Below, piece by piece: positions 54,401-64,000 of a DNA stretch of 64,000 bases (position 1 is the first letter of the stretch; the number at the start of each line of letters is the position of its first letter). Below the pieces are notes generated by a model that saw nothing but the letters and a program-made list of their open reading frames with translations, did not search any database and was not told where the DNA came from. Source of the DNA: Breviolum minutum Mf 1.05b.01 (taxonomy: Eukaryota > Sar > Dinophyceae > Suessiales > Symbiodiniaceae); contig DF241019.1 of assembly GCA_000507305.1 (NCBI GenBank), forward strand, positions 28,258 through 92,257. The letters are read 5' to 3'. The translations under genes and the position numbers were made by a program.

Positions 54401-54474
54401 CCAAAAGGTTGAAATATCCATCTATTGTCCTTCCTTCATGGTTGTTTAGATTATGTCATGGTCCTTAAAACCCA

Positions 54475-54608
54475 TACTGTTGATGGCAACCAGAAATCCG
54501 AGAAAAAACAAACCAGTTGAGGGAAAGGTAGTTTATCCCCATTATTTACAGGCCGGGTTTTATGACAATCCCAGATGGTTGTTTGGAATTTCTGAACCAT
54601 CAACTGTA
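54475..54608. mobile_element. R5 element
   Basis: Both ends present. Confidence 0.75.
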
Positions 54609-54797
54609 GGATCCAGGTACCTGGCTATGACCTCCAACTAGATAAAAAGGTCGCGACCTTGAAATCTGAGCCACGAAAAAAGAAAAAACTCAAACAATAA
54701 CCCAAAAAATACGGGTTTTTTAAATAGGGCTTCTGAAATAGTGGTTTATGAAAGAATCCCCACACAAACTGGGTAGGATGTCATCCCCATATCCAAA

Positions 54798-54893
54798 AAA
54801 GAATCCATGGGTGTATGGTATATTTCCCTACATTGATCCTATTAAAAATCAACCATTCATGTAGGTGTAGGGTTTCACCAGTCCCATGGATGC
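54798..54893. mobile_element. R1 element
   Basis: Lies in an R11 remnant. Confidence 0.75.
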
Positions 54894-55255
54894 GGGACTG
54901 GAAAGGCACACATGACTTGTTTGCAGTGAAAAAACATATCTGAAAATGGTAGAAAAACAAACATGATCAGTTTTTGCATGACATGCTATTGGCAGTTTTA
55001 AAGGGTGTGACGTAGTATTAGTACAATTATTATTGGGAATCAAGTAATCCCTAGGGATCCAAGCACCTTCTGAGAATGGTAATGGAACCCAAATACTTTG
55101 CTGAGGCGGTGATTGGACACCCAAAGTGAGCCAGGATACCTGGCAAATTGCTTGTTGCTTAATTTTGGTGATTCGGGGGGGACCGTCAAGGTATGTACTG
55201 TCCCCAAAACTAGGACTTCGCCCCTTAAAGACTCTCCATTTAGTCTCCCAACAAC

Positions 55256-55359
55256 TAGTTGGTGGTTGAACCAACCCATTTGAAAAAAATGCTCGTCAAA
55301 TTGGATTCCATTTCCCCAAGGATCAGGGTAAAAATTGAAAAAAAATTGAAACCACCACC
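55256..55359. mobile_element. R2 element
   Basis: Complete copy with TAGTTGGTGGTTGAACC and GAAACCACCACC ends. Confidence 0.75.
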
Positions 55360-55500
55360 AAAGGAATCTCTCAAACCTGCCAGAAAGGTGTTACAAGTAT
55401 AGTATAATTCCCGATATAAGTGTGTTAGGAGTTCATCCCCTATATATCCTTTAAAAAAACAGTAAGAACCCCAGAAATTAACATATCTCATTTTGGAGGA

Positions 55501-55501
55501 G

Positions 55502-55546
<45 letters not shown>

Positions 55547-55595
55547 CTAGTTAGTTAGTTAGTTAGTTAGTTAGTCAGTTAGTCAGTTAGTTAGG

Positions 55596-55628
<33 letters not shown>

Positions 55629-55691
55629 CGTTGGTTAGTTGGTTCGTTGGTTAGTTGGTTAGTTGGTTAGTTAGTTAGTTAGTTAGTTAGC

Positions 55692-55725
<34 letters not shown>

Positions 55726-55838
55726 GTTTGTTTGTTTGTTAGCTAGTTAGTTAGTTAGTTAGTCAGTCAGTTAGTTGGTTAGTTCGTTCGTTCGTTCGTT
55801 CGTTCGTTCGTTCGTTAGTTCGTTCGTTCGTTAGTTAC
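55501..55838. repeat. GTTA/GTTC microsatellite
   Basis: About 340 bp of GTTA units with blocks of GTTC, GTTT and GTTG. Confidence 0.95.
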
Positions 55839-56041
55839 CTGGGGTTCATTGGGGTTCCTTATGTAAAAACACTAGGGGCCTTTTTTTTCATTGTTGCCCT
55901 AGTCTTCCAAGTACCTTCTGAGTAGGTGTTTGGACCCACAAATACCCCCTGAAAAGACCTTTAGGGGGTCCAAACACCTACTCAAAGGGTATTATTTGGA
56001 GGATGTTGGAAGACTAGGGTTGATGTAGTCACCCAAACAAC

Positions 56042-56104
56042 CGTTTTTTTCCGAAACGCTTCACTGGTCGGTTTGTCCCGGCCGCCTGGCTTCCCAGCTT
56101 TGGC
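56042..56104 (-). CDS. Gene 4, basic exon
   Basis: 21 codons phase 0-0: AKAGKPGGRDKPTSEAFRKK then T. Acceptor TTTCCATCGCCAG, donor GTTGTTTG. Confidence 0.65.
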
Positions 56105-56889
56105 CTGGCGATGGAAAGAATTTATGCTTCATGGGGGTCTAAGCTGCTACGTCATCCTACCCTTCAATAGACGGGAATCGATATGTCAAATTGGGGGCAT
56201 TATTTTTGGAAAACCCGAAAAAAATTGAAGAAATCACAGGTTTTCTTATATGAAAATCAGTAGGAGTTTAGACCCGAAGACATGTAAAAAACCTTCCTAG
56301 TTGTTGATAGGTTGAGGGTGATGGTGATAACTTATCCATGGTTATTGGAAATCATTTGTTTCTCCATGGTCTATGAATGATCCTTGCTTGTGGCTTGTAA
56401 TATATACCTTCCGTGGTTAATGCTGGGATTAGTGCGCGTCAACCCTTTCGAATCATCTCACGGCTTAGAGTTTAAAATGCCAACCCTAGTTGCCCAGTGG
56501 ATTTGCGAATGAATCCTACAACATCCTTGGATCCTTTCCTCTGAGCAGTTATACGTTTTTGTTGCGCATGATATTGCCATGATCACGTAGCACGTAGATT
56601 CACAGGCACATGGCTCAAGATTTTCCACAGAAACACAGCGTGAAACACTAATAAAACACCAAACAAACAAGTTGCCATCCTTTTGGGATTTTGAATCAAT
56701 GCGTCAACTCAAATGAGGGGTTTTCCACAAAAACATCATGAGCTCTCATTGCAAAAGTCACACAAACTGTGTGGATTTTCTTTGGGGGGGGAGTCAGTCA
56801 CTCAAGCTAAATTCTGCATAGCTCCAAATGGTTTCCTTAGAAACACAAACCTGGAACCCCAAATCTCCCCTTTTTCGATTGCAAATTGG

Positions 56890-56990
56890 TGCCCTCTCCA
56901 ACCCCAACTTGTGCCGCCGCCTTGGGCGGATGCTTCGGCGACGTCGGACGCCTCGGGGAAACTCATGGCGTTTTTAAGGGAAACCAAGGC
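56890..56990 (-). CDS. Gene 4, exon ALVSLKNAMSFPE...
   Basis: Acceptor CCCTTCACAAG, phase 0: ALVSLKNAMSFPEASDVAEA, SAQGGGTSWGWRG. The lower edge is not fixed; several GC donors are possible (for example after PE or AE). Joins exon 57629-57769 in phase. An R5 element lies just upstream. Confidence 0.55.
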
Positions 56991-57019
56991 CTTGTGAAGG
57001 GATTCTTGATATCATCCCT

Positions 57020-57129
57020 ACTGTTGATGGAAGAAATCCCAAACAACCATCTGAGATGTATAAAACCCTGTAAAAAAAATGGCAGTTTCTTCCATATCAA
57101 CTGCATGCAGGATTTCCTCCATCAACAGT
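57020..57129. mobile_element. R5 element, GT...AG termini
   Basis: On minus it reads GTTGATGGAGG ... CTTCCATCAACAG and stands between LSEIMNQFLRDT and the next gene 4 exon. Confidence 0.85.
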
Positions 57130-57190
57130 ATCCCGCAAGAACTGGTTCATTATTTCACTTAACTAGCATATTCTGACCCCACCATGACAT

Positions 57191-57302
57191 AACTACCCTC
57201 CCGAAGTTTAAGATAGGCGCCCCTGAAAAGTTACCTTCCCAATAGGAAAGTAGTCTTCCAACCACCGTTTTTCAGGGGCAATGTTAAACTTCTGGGGTGT
57301 AT
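57191..57302. mobile_element. R3 element
   Basis: Ends TACCCTCCCGAAG and CTTCTGGGGTGTA. Confidence 0.7.
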
Positions 57303-57628
57303 CTAGATTTTTTTTCTGAGCTCAAACAAGTTCATCCTTTCCCTATGTCACATGAATAACAACTAAACTCAAGCATGCTGGTGGGCTCAAAACGTGTGGG
57401 AAGCCTGCTCGTTTAAACAAGGAATTTATCTGAATTTATCTCCTTTACAACCCAAACATTTTTCAATCATGGAAACCTAAGGGCAACCCCCCATGCCGGC
57501 CAACACCCACCAAGGAAACAAGGTCTAGTGCATGCTAGTGGTTCATTTAGTCAAATTGAATCATTTCTCCAAGGTTCGGGGTGAACAAAAAAAAGTTTGA
57601 AACTAGAAACTACCACCTATAGTTTGAC

Positions 57629-57769
57629 ATTCTGGGTGGCTTGGACATCTTGGACCCCCATATATTTTCCATGGCGAACCTCAACTTCTGGATCGGATCC
57701 CTCCCATTCCCTCCCCACTTCCAAAGTCCAAGGTTCATCTTGGGAGGGACTTTTGGTTTTGGCTTCAAC
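57629..57769 (-). CDS. Gene 4, 47-codon acidic exon
   Basis: Acceptor TCGAACACTCAG, phase 0-0: VEAKTKSPSQDEPWTLEVGR, EWEGSDPEVEVRHGKYMGVQ, DVQATQN; donor GTCAAAC. Followed at once by an R2 remnant, whose TAG would end the frame if no splice occurred. Another frame (LRLKPKPKVPPKMNLG) is open but breaks phase. Confidence 0.65.
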
Positions 57770-58299
57770 CTGAGTGTTCGAAATTCCAGGGTTGCCATGA
57801 ATTTGGCCCCGAATCAAAGCTTTAAAACCCTTGAGCTTCCAATATTTATATTATATCTAGATCCGGATTTTGGTATCATCTGTCTGTGTTTTTTTGTTGT
57901 GTTTCCGAAAAATGTACCGGGGGGACAAATCTGCAAACCTTTTCCAGGGACGCTACTTTGGGCTCTTTACAGTGTAAGCAAAGAGTTGTTTGATCGAAGG
58001 TTTTTTGTTGGTTTCAAGTGACCAAACAAAAATGCAGCAACAAAAGACAAGATGTCCCCTAAATGGTAACCAATCATGGCCAAAAGACAGATGTGTTCTC
58101 CCAAGTACCAACTGATTTTTTCCACACTTACCCCCAAGTTCCAAGTTGGAAGGGTTATGAATCCTTGAATCTTTTTGTCAATCCCATCGCCAAAAAAGGA
58201 CCAAACATTTCCCTCCAAGTGATGAGGCAAAATCAAAAGCGTGCAGGTGTGTGTATTGAATCCACTTGGATGATCCCAAGTGGGTGAGGGAGTTTCAAC

Positions 58300-58413
58300 C
58301 TTGACTTTTTGTAGACGAACCAATGGTTTAATATGGTTTAATACATCCAGGCAGCGGTGTAGTAAATCACAAAGTGGGAGGATATGGATAGCTATTGCAT
58401 TCTCATGTGGTTG
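58300..58413 (-). CDS. Gene 4, helical exon HILPLCDLLHRC...
   Basis: 38 codons phase 0-0 after a classical pyrimidine-rich acceptor (TTATTCTTACCCAG): QPHENAIAIHILPLCDLLHR, CLDVLNHIKPLVRLQKVK; donor GTTGAAAC. A buried-looking helix. It faintly resembles helices of the glycolipid-transfer fold, but I do not claim it. Confidence 0.65.
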
Positions 58414-58909
58414 CTGGGTAAGAATAAAATCTGGTTGAGAATCCATGTGTATATATAAATGTATATATATATATAATATAGATGTTGCTTACGGGATACA
58501 CCCAAATCATGCATGCCAACAAAACTTGGGAACCAAAACATGCATTGCTTACTTAGATTCGAACAAACATGCGTACCATGATAAAATCAAACATAATGCT
58601 GCTGAATCCCACTGCAGAATATAAAAACCATCACCAAAATCCCAAATCCAAGCATGCAAAAAGTACGTTTGATAAGAACTTACAACTAACTGACTGATTC
58701 CTGCGGGATTCCCATGTCCTGGGCGTTCTCATGACTGAAAAATAACTTCATCTGGGTGAATCATATACAGTACGACGTACGATTTCGCCCACCTGGATTT
58801 TTACATAAAATGAGGCCACCTTTAGTTTCAAATTTCAATCGCTTCCAAAAAAAAAAACAAATCCTGAATCTCAACATGCTGTAAAAGCCATACTCACTCT
58901 CCTATCGTA

Positions 58910-58987
58910 CACACTCCCCAAAACTAACAGCTAGGATTGCTTCCAACCATCAATCTTCAGGTGCGAGATGTTAGTTTTAGAGAGGAT
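58910..58987. mobile_element. R3 element, short
   Basis: Both ends, reduced centre. Confidence 0.7.
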
Positions 58988-59018
58988 AAATCTTATCTCA
59001 ACTCTTAAAAGAACACTG

Positions 59019-59123
59019 GTTGGTGGTTGAACCAACTCATCTGAAAAATATGCTCGTCAAATTGGATCATTTCTCCAAGCTTCGGGGTGAAAATAAACAA
59101 ATATTTGAAAACCCACCACCTAG
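59019..59123. mobile_element. R2 element
   Basis: Complete; adjoins an R3 element at 58910-58987. Confidence 0.75.
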
Positions 59124-59264
59124 AAACAACTTCTTGACCCCCTTGGAGCCATGGACCATCCCTGGACAACTTCTACTAATTAACAATTACTGGAGGATAC
59201 AAATACATCAGAGAAGGACCAAGCACCAATTAGGGATGATAAATCGACCATCTCAACTCTTTAC

Positions 59265-59343
59265 CCCCCAAACGTGGCCCCCCAACGAGGCTCCAATGGG
59301 TGCCGCCGGTGGAGGGGTTGGTGGAAGAGGTGCCTTCCCCAAG
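59265..59343 (-). CDS. Exon with Ser/Thr/Gly-rich sequence
   Basis: Acceptor ATGGCTTAGCTTAG; the frame in phase 0 with exon 59644-59751 reads LGEGTSSTNPSTGGTHWSLV, GGPRLG and has very high G+C at third positions; donor GTAAAGAG. A proline-rich alternative frame (KAPLPPTPPPAAPIG) is also open. Confidence 0.55.
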
Positions 59344-59532
59344 CTAAGCTAAGCCATGGAGATGGACCATCCCCACCGAAAACGAACGGCGGTTGAACCC
59401 TGGACCCCCAACAAATTGGTGGGTTTTTTTGTAGATTGTGCACCCCGGAAAACTAACGAATACTGTATGCCCTAAAATGGGACTATTTCAATAGGAAATA
59501 CATCTTCCAACCATCATTTTTCAGGGGATATG

Positions 59533-59646
59533 TTAGTTGGTGGTTGAACCAACCCCATCTGAAAAATATATAAAAATATGCTCGCCAAATCAGAAATCTT
59601 CCCCAAATAGGGGTGAAAATAAAAAATATGTGAAACTACCAACCAG
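59533..59646. mobile_element. R2 element at a splice donor
   Basis: Its minus-strand start is the donor of exon 59644-59751; its other end sits in an R3 element (59441-59532). Confidence 0.8.
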
Positions 59647-59751
59647 AGATGTTTCTCCTTTTTCTGAAGTGTGGGTATTTTCAGGTTTCATCTTTGTTTT
59701 CGGAGGTGTATTTGGAGCTTTGTATTTAAGGGCAGAATCACCCTTGAACCC
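59644..59751 (-). CDS. Exon ending exactly at an R2 element
   Basis: 36 codons phase 0-0: GFKGDSALKYKAPNTPPKTK, MKPENTHTSEKGETSL; acceptor CTCCTTTCTAG. The donor GTTGGTAGTTTCAC is the terminal repeat of R2. A clear lysine-rich coding frame. Confidence 0.65.
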
Positions 59752-59820
59752 CTAGAAAGGAGGGCCCGTTCAAAATGATGTATGGAATGTATGGGTTTTT
59801 AACCATAAAAACAACCACCA

Positions 59821-60015
59821 TCAAAACATGAATTGGTGGGATTTCTCTTCCCTTCTCATTCTAAGGGGTGACAGCCAAGGGTTTGTGCTTAATTCCTTTG
59901 ATTGTATGGCGAGTTCGGTGATCACTAGATGTAAACCTGCAAAATTTGACACGAGAACATTCTGGGCGTGGGTTTCCGCATCCCGAATCATACTCAGAGT
60001 GGTTTGCCGTATACA
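59821..60015 (-). CDS. Exon with helical sequence, minus
   Basis: Open frame TTLSMIRDAETHAQNVLVSN, FAGLHLVITELAIQSKELST, NPWLSPLRMRREEKSHQFMF ending in TGA. Strongly protein-like. Either a terminal exon or spliced at an internal donor (CTA/GTGATC). Confidence 0.5.
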   Translation of the reverse strand, partial: CIRQTTLSMIRDAETHAQNVLVSNFAGLHLVITELAIQSKELSTNPWLSPLRMRREEKSHQFMF

Positions 60016-60446
60016 AAAAATTCAATGTGTCCCTGATTCCTATTGTAAAAAATATTGATTACAATTACAATGTTTGATGACCATTTTTTTTAAACACAGT
60101 CCCGTTTTGGGAGCGTGTAACAGAAACAGAAGGAACGTAGCAAAACCCCGCACATTTCAATAACAAATCCTGGATTACTTATTGATCAGGACCTTACGGT
60201 GGCTTCTTGGAATCTTTAAGCAGATTGGTTTTACAACCCTGCAAACTATCAACAAACATATCGACTTGTGGGCGATGCATGCCGTAACTCAGTTTCGGCA
60301 CGTTTAGAAAAAGTTCCCCCAGTATTCCCAACCCTTGTCAGATTGTTGTAATCAATCATTTTCCCTGATTTCATTGGCTTGATTAGATAAAATGGTTATT
60401 TTCAGGGTTCCAAAGTTACTCTCAAAAAGGCGTACAATCCTAGAAA

Positions 60447-60562
60447 CTAGGGGCTCGCCCCAATAAGATTTGGAAGATGAGCTTCCTCTTCCACAAGGAC
60501 TGTGTATCCCACACTGGGGTGTCCACGGCAGTTCGCAAGTAGTAGCAAGTTCAGGTATCCCC
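60447..60562 (-). CDS. Exon GYLNLLLLANCRG..., TAG stop
   Basis: Acceptor AGTTACTTACAG, 2 nt, then GYLNLLLLANCRGHPSVGYT, VLVEEEAHLPNLIGASP and TAG. Two other frames are open in part. Could be the last exon of an upstream gene. Confidence 0.45.
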
Positions 60563-61145
60563 CTGTAAGTAACTGATATACTAACCATCAAAACTAAGCT
60601 GTAACTTTCATGAATTATGAATTACAACATATTGATAATCAAAAACAACTCAACTGACCAACAATCGTTACTAAGTTGCGTGAACACGACCCTAATATAT
60701 TACGCAATTACGAAAAAAAACATCATTTCAAGCACTCGTTGAAACCCAAGGATGTTGAATGGGTACAATAAATACAATAATGTAATTCCTGATGCTGTTC
60801 AAAAAGAACCTGACATTCCCCAAGAAAAATCACATCATATTATCAGGGAACACATGTACTGTAGATGATTAATCCAAGATGATAACTACACGTATCCCGG
60901 CATCCAAAATAAATCATGTGGCTAATAGTCACTGATACTATTCAGTTTATTTTGAAAGGAATCCTGAAATTAACGGATTCTGTACAAAACCCTTCAATAT
61001 GAGCAACGGTGTTTTTTGCCGAAACTTAACATTTACTTGCAGGAAATTTGCCAGTTGCATTCCTTTTTTGGTTTAAAAATAGTTTCGTAAACAAATTTTT
61101 CCCCCATACACAACAACCTCATCCCAAACACACGGCACAATTACC

Positions 61146-61233
61146 CGCAACCGCCACGCCTTTGGTGTCGTTGGAAGTCGAGGCTTCTGGGCGACCGATG
61201 ACCAGAACCCAGGTTTTTCATCTACTTGTGGAT
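61146..61233 (-). CDS. Exon PQVDEKPGFWSSV..., minus
   Basis: After CGCCACTATAG: PQVDEKPGFWSSVAQKPRLP, TTPKAWRLR, donor GTAATTG. A second frame (VIGRPEASTSNDTKGVAVAG) is nearly as good, so the frame is tentative. Confidence 0.45.
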
Positions 61234-61260
61234 CTATAGTGGCGCCCACTGGTATCATTA

Positions 61261-61347
61261 TTATCCCTCTGGGAACTAACATATCCGTTCCCAAGGTACT
61301 GTTTGAAGATGGTTTTTTTTGGGATATGTAAGTTCCATGGAGGGTGA
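61261..61347. mobile_element. R4b element
   Basis: Both ends recognisable, some decay. Confidence 0.7.
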
Positions 61348-61421
61348 TTGTCCAAGATCTTAAGCATTTCGTATTAGAACATTTAAACAGCTACAAGTAT
61401 TTGGGGGGTCACAGACTTTGA

Positions 61422-61745
61422 GTGCTCAAATCAATTGGAACTTGTCGGCTGAGCATTGAACTCACCCGAGTTCCTTTTCATCCTAATGAAGCTACGCAAC
61501 ATTTCAGGAGATTCCTATGCAAAACCGTTACACATCTTTGGTTTGTTTTTGGGTGGGTGGTTTTGGTGGTTTTCATTGAGCACTTTATGAGAATCCGTCA
61601 ACCTGCTTTAAAACCATTTGGGGACGGTTCTGTTGAAACAATTCCCGACCGAGATTCGTCTCAGGAGTCCAAAAGAAAAAGGTTGGTAGCCAAATCCTCA
61701 AACAATCTTCAAATAGAAAACATCGTTAAACTTTTCGAAACATAA
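61422..61745 (+). CDS. Plus-strand open frame with membrane-like segment
   Basis: 107 codons ending in TAA. Contains a hydrophobic stretch (LWFVFGWVVLVVFIEHFM) and a charged end (DRDSSQESKRKRLVAKS). The only plus-strand frame here that looks coding. No splice or start evidence; it runs against the local gene direction. Confidence 0.3.
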   Translation: MLKSIGTCRLSIELTRVPFHPNEATQHFRRFLCKTVTHLWFVFGWVVLVVFIEHFMRIRQPALKPFGDGSVETIPDRDSSQESKRKRLVAKSSNNLQIENIVKLFET

Positions 61746-62510
61746 CTTATTGCAGTGCGGGCGGAAGGAGTGTCTGACCATGCACTTACTTGCGCCATCT
61801 GCACTGTCTGCAACATCGGCGCCATCTGCGTCACCTGCGCCATTTGCGCTATATATGCCATCTCAAAGGAAATCATCGAGGATGCTGAGGTGACGGAAAA
61901 TGACATCCTGCGCTGTGATGTGGCCACGCAGTTCTCCATAATGAGTCGCTATGCGAACTTTCTGGCTCAACCGACATGAACGCATTGACACGTTCCATGC
62001 CAACCTGCAACGGATTTGCGCCAGCTTGTAACAAAAGCTTTGCCACATCCAGTTGGCTCTTCATGGAAACCAGCTCTATTGGCGAAGCGTAGGCATACGC
62101 AATGTTATGATTTGCGCCATGTCGAAGCAGCAAGTCAAGAAGGAGAAGGATCAGCAGACTGAACGGCAAAGCCGCCTCCCTGTGGCCAAGTTGGGATCTG
62201 CCCGCCCTTGAAGGAGAACCTGCACTGCTGCAGCAGAATTCCTTTTCAAGCTTTCAAAACGGCCATCGACGTTGAAAACCAACGCATTTGGGTCTTGCCC
62301 GCGTTTATAATGGTCATGGTTTCGTGAAAATTGTTGCAGCGGACAGCTTCCTCCAGATCTCTGGCCCAAGATGACATTACGTTTAGGAAGTAGAGTAGCT
62401 GCAACGCCGTTCATCGGATCCATGTCGCGCAAGACAGCAGAGTCATGCAACATGTTGTGTCCAGAAGCGAACGCCACGCAAAATGGAGGGCGGCCCTGCC
62501 AAAAGCGGAC
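61745..62510 (-). pseudogene. Ankyrin-repeat locus in broken frames
   Basis: Ankyrin-type units are visible but in different frames. Near 62500 AALHFAWRSLL; then a second frame with DPNALVFNVDGR, AAAVQVLLQGRADPNLATGR; near 62175 a shift to REAALPFSLL, LLLDLLLRHGANHNIAYAYA and VAKLLLQAGANPLQVG; near 61990 another shift to KVRIATHYGELRGHITAQDV. 'LL..GA(D/N)P/HN' is the classic ankyrin turn, a protein-binding repeat. Frame changes without room for introns mean either assembly indels or decay. Confidence 0.6.
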
Positions 62511-62740
62511 CCAAAGTTGCGGCAAGTGGAAACAGAAGGGAACAAGAATCCACAAGTGGGACCGCAAAAGTGGGAACAAAGTGGAAACAAGACTCCAAAA
62601 GGCGGACCAGAGAAGCAACGAAGTGGGAAGAAAATGGGAAACAAGAATTCGCAATGTGAGACCAGAAAAGCAACAAAATGGGGCCAAAGTGGAGCAAAAT
62701 GGGAAGAAGAATCCAAAAGTGGGACGAGAAGATCCGTGGA
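62510..62740. repeat. Degenerate tandem repeat before the ankyrin exon
   Basis: Units of about 45-50 bp; plus strand GGGA(A)CAAGAATCCAAAAG and similar. On minus it is pyrimidine-rich and leads to CTTTTGGCAG. Confidence 0.7.
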
Positions 62741-62918
62741 TTCGACCCAAAGTGGGCACCCAAAGCTGGCCCTGGAAAGGTAATATTTACCCATATACAC
62801 CATCCCTATCATGTCATTTTTCATCCAAGACTGCAAGTAGATATCTTATCGTAACTACTCGTTGGACACTGCATTTGCAAGTGCTTGCCCATTATGCAAT
62901 CGGGTCACACACCCCAAC

Positions 62919-63013
62919 CTGAAGGAGGCATCTGTCAGTCATCATGCAAGCATTTCCCAAAGATGGTGCGGGTGGTGCGGATGGCGCATAGACGCCCACC
63001 CCGCCCGCAATGA
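62919..63013 (-). CDS. Exon before the ankyrin locus
   Basis: Reads AGGVGVYAPSAPPAPSLGNA, CMMTDRCLLQ and ends at GTTGGGGTG. GC-rich. The upper edge is not fixed. Confidence 0.5.
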
Positions 63014-63151
63014 CATATTGTAACTCACACCTATATATGAGAGTATGTTTTAACCGTTGCTGAAAATGTGAATAAATAATAAGAAGATGATTATAAAAAC
63101 CCCAATCCACTTACCAAACAAAATCCACTGGGACATCTTAATAGCATCTAC

Positions 63152-63230
63152 CTTGGACCGAAAGCCAAAACTTCCAGGGTTTTCTCCGCTGGCCTCGTGA
63201 GGAGCTTCCTGGCAGCGATTTTTGTCCACC
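63152..63230 (-). CDS. Exon, minus strand, frame uncertain
   Basis: Between acceptor CACATTTCAAG and donor GTAGATG. One frame reads WTKIAARKLLTRPAEKTLEV, LAFGP (amphipathic), the other EAPHEASGENPGSFGFRSK. Confidence 0.5.
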
Positions 63231-63301
63231 CTTGAAATGTGACTGGGGGTGACCGGTCGTAAAAAAAACATCTGCACATATATTAATCATATATTATATA
63301 G

Positions 63302-63389
63302 TTAGTTTCAACCCATCTGAAAATGTTAGTCAAATTGGATCATTTCCCCAAGTAGGAATGAAATAAAAATCCTTGAAACCACCACCTAG
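63302..63389. mobile_element. R2 element next to R1
   Basis: Directly followed by an R1 element at 63393. Confidence 0.75.
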
Positions 63390-63392
63390 TAT

Positions 63393-63486
63393 CCCATAGG
63401 ATCCATGGGACCGGTATATTTCCCTACTGGTTGACCCTAAACATCAACCAAATGTAGGAACATATACCATACATAGATCCCATGGG
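63393..63486. mobile_element. R1 element
   Basis: Complete palindrome. Confidence 0.85.
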
Positions 63487-64000
63487 TACAAGTGAATCGG
63501 GATGCGCGTTGTTTTCTCTGTGTTTTAATTTCGGATCTTAATCTACGAAAGGATTCCCGAAGAATCTACGCGAGCTGTCATTTATCGATGAAATCGCTGT
63601 AACATTGCAACTTGATTTTCAGAGCCACCAACAATGAGTAAAATAAAGGAGCAATGACCCTCTAGTAACTTAGTAAACTAACATAGCAATGGAACATACC
63701 CATTTTTAATAGGACATACATCTTCACAGGGTTCATTTTCCATTGCTATGTTTGATTCCCGCGTGTAATCATCACATGCCAAATACAAACACAGAAACAG
63801 TTTCAACACATCCACTGTCACATTGTAGCGGGACGGGGGGTTGGATATGTAGGACGCTTCTAAGCCTCTATGCCTCTATAAGTGATGCCAGCCTGATTCT
63901 GCAGTCATGAGAGTCGGGATACTACAAAATGACCAGGAAGGTCAGTGCGCAACTACACTAGGTGAATGTGAAGGGGGATATAATTCCCTGAGCATCACAG

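Noticed and set aside
58300-58413. Glycolipid-transfer-protein domain
   Set aside because: Helix pattern only; the conserved Asp-X-X-Gly-Asn type motif is not visible.
57967-58446. 159-codon minus frame taken as one gene
   Set aside because: Only 58300-58413 looks coding and has good splice sites; the rest reads like intron.
62371-62922. Plus-strand 183-codon Lys/Gly-rich frame
   Set aside because: Produced by the degenerate tandem repeat at 62510-62740; the ankyrin signal is on the other strand.
1-64000. tRNA, rRNA, spliced-leader or snRNA genes
   Set aside because: No cloverleaf, rRNA core motif or spliced-leader sequence recognised by eye; a covariance-model search would be needed to exclude them.

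Overview
This is a nuclear, eukaryotic window with one 221-bp assembly gap (39523-39743). I see no bacterial operons, ribosome binding sites, rRNA, tRNA or CRISPR array. Tiny GC-rich exons (19-220 bp) are separated by long AT-richer introns packed with short palindromic repeats. Splice phases agree across exon chains only if GC-AG introns are allowed beside GT-AG ones. Nearly all credible exons lie on the minus strand, so genes run head to tail from high to low coordinates. Non-canonical donors, one-way gene arrays and introner-like repeats together point to a dinoflagellate, most likely a core or Suessiales type (inference; no marker gene seen).

Layout, read in the direction of transcription (minus strand). 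63.2-59.3 kb: scattered exons, including a frame-disrupted ankyrin-repeat locus at 61.9-62.5 kb. 58.4-51.5 kb (gene 4): exons of an unrecognised protein, with the last exon ending at a TGA at 51537. 50.7-34.5 kb (gene 3): a protein with several proline-rich linkers; two exon runs (46407-42935 and 37832-35715) join with matching phases. 31.8-25.15 kb (gene 2): an unrecognised protein ending at a TAG at 25154. 23.1-1.0 kb (gene 1): the best-supported model, eighteen exons from 17835 down to 1079 with consistent phases throughout. It encodes a Lys/Glu-rich and Arg/Ser-rich protein of SR type, plausibly nuclear and involved in RNA processing.

The rest is repeat. At least thirteen families of short palindromic elements (named R1-R13 here) occur again and again, often nested in one another, some with target-site duplications. 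Several have ends that read GT...AG, and at least one copy (37358-37612, family R7) is exactly one intron, phase-consistent on both sides; a second family (R11) fills the last intron of gene 4. I read these as introner-like DNA transposons, that is, mobile elements that make introns. Between 38.6 and 41.9 kb lies a separate composite of inverted and direct repeats with long AGT/GTA microsatellites around the gap, and 55501-55838 is a long GTTA-type microsatellite.

Limits: exon edges come from splice signals and phase only, with no transcript or homology search. First exons, promoters and gene boundaries are mostly not identified. Stretches not listed between exons hold degenerate repeat copies or nothing I can recognise.
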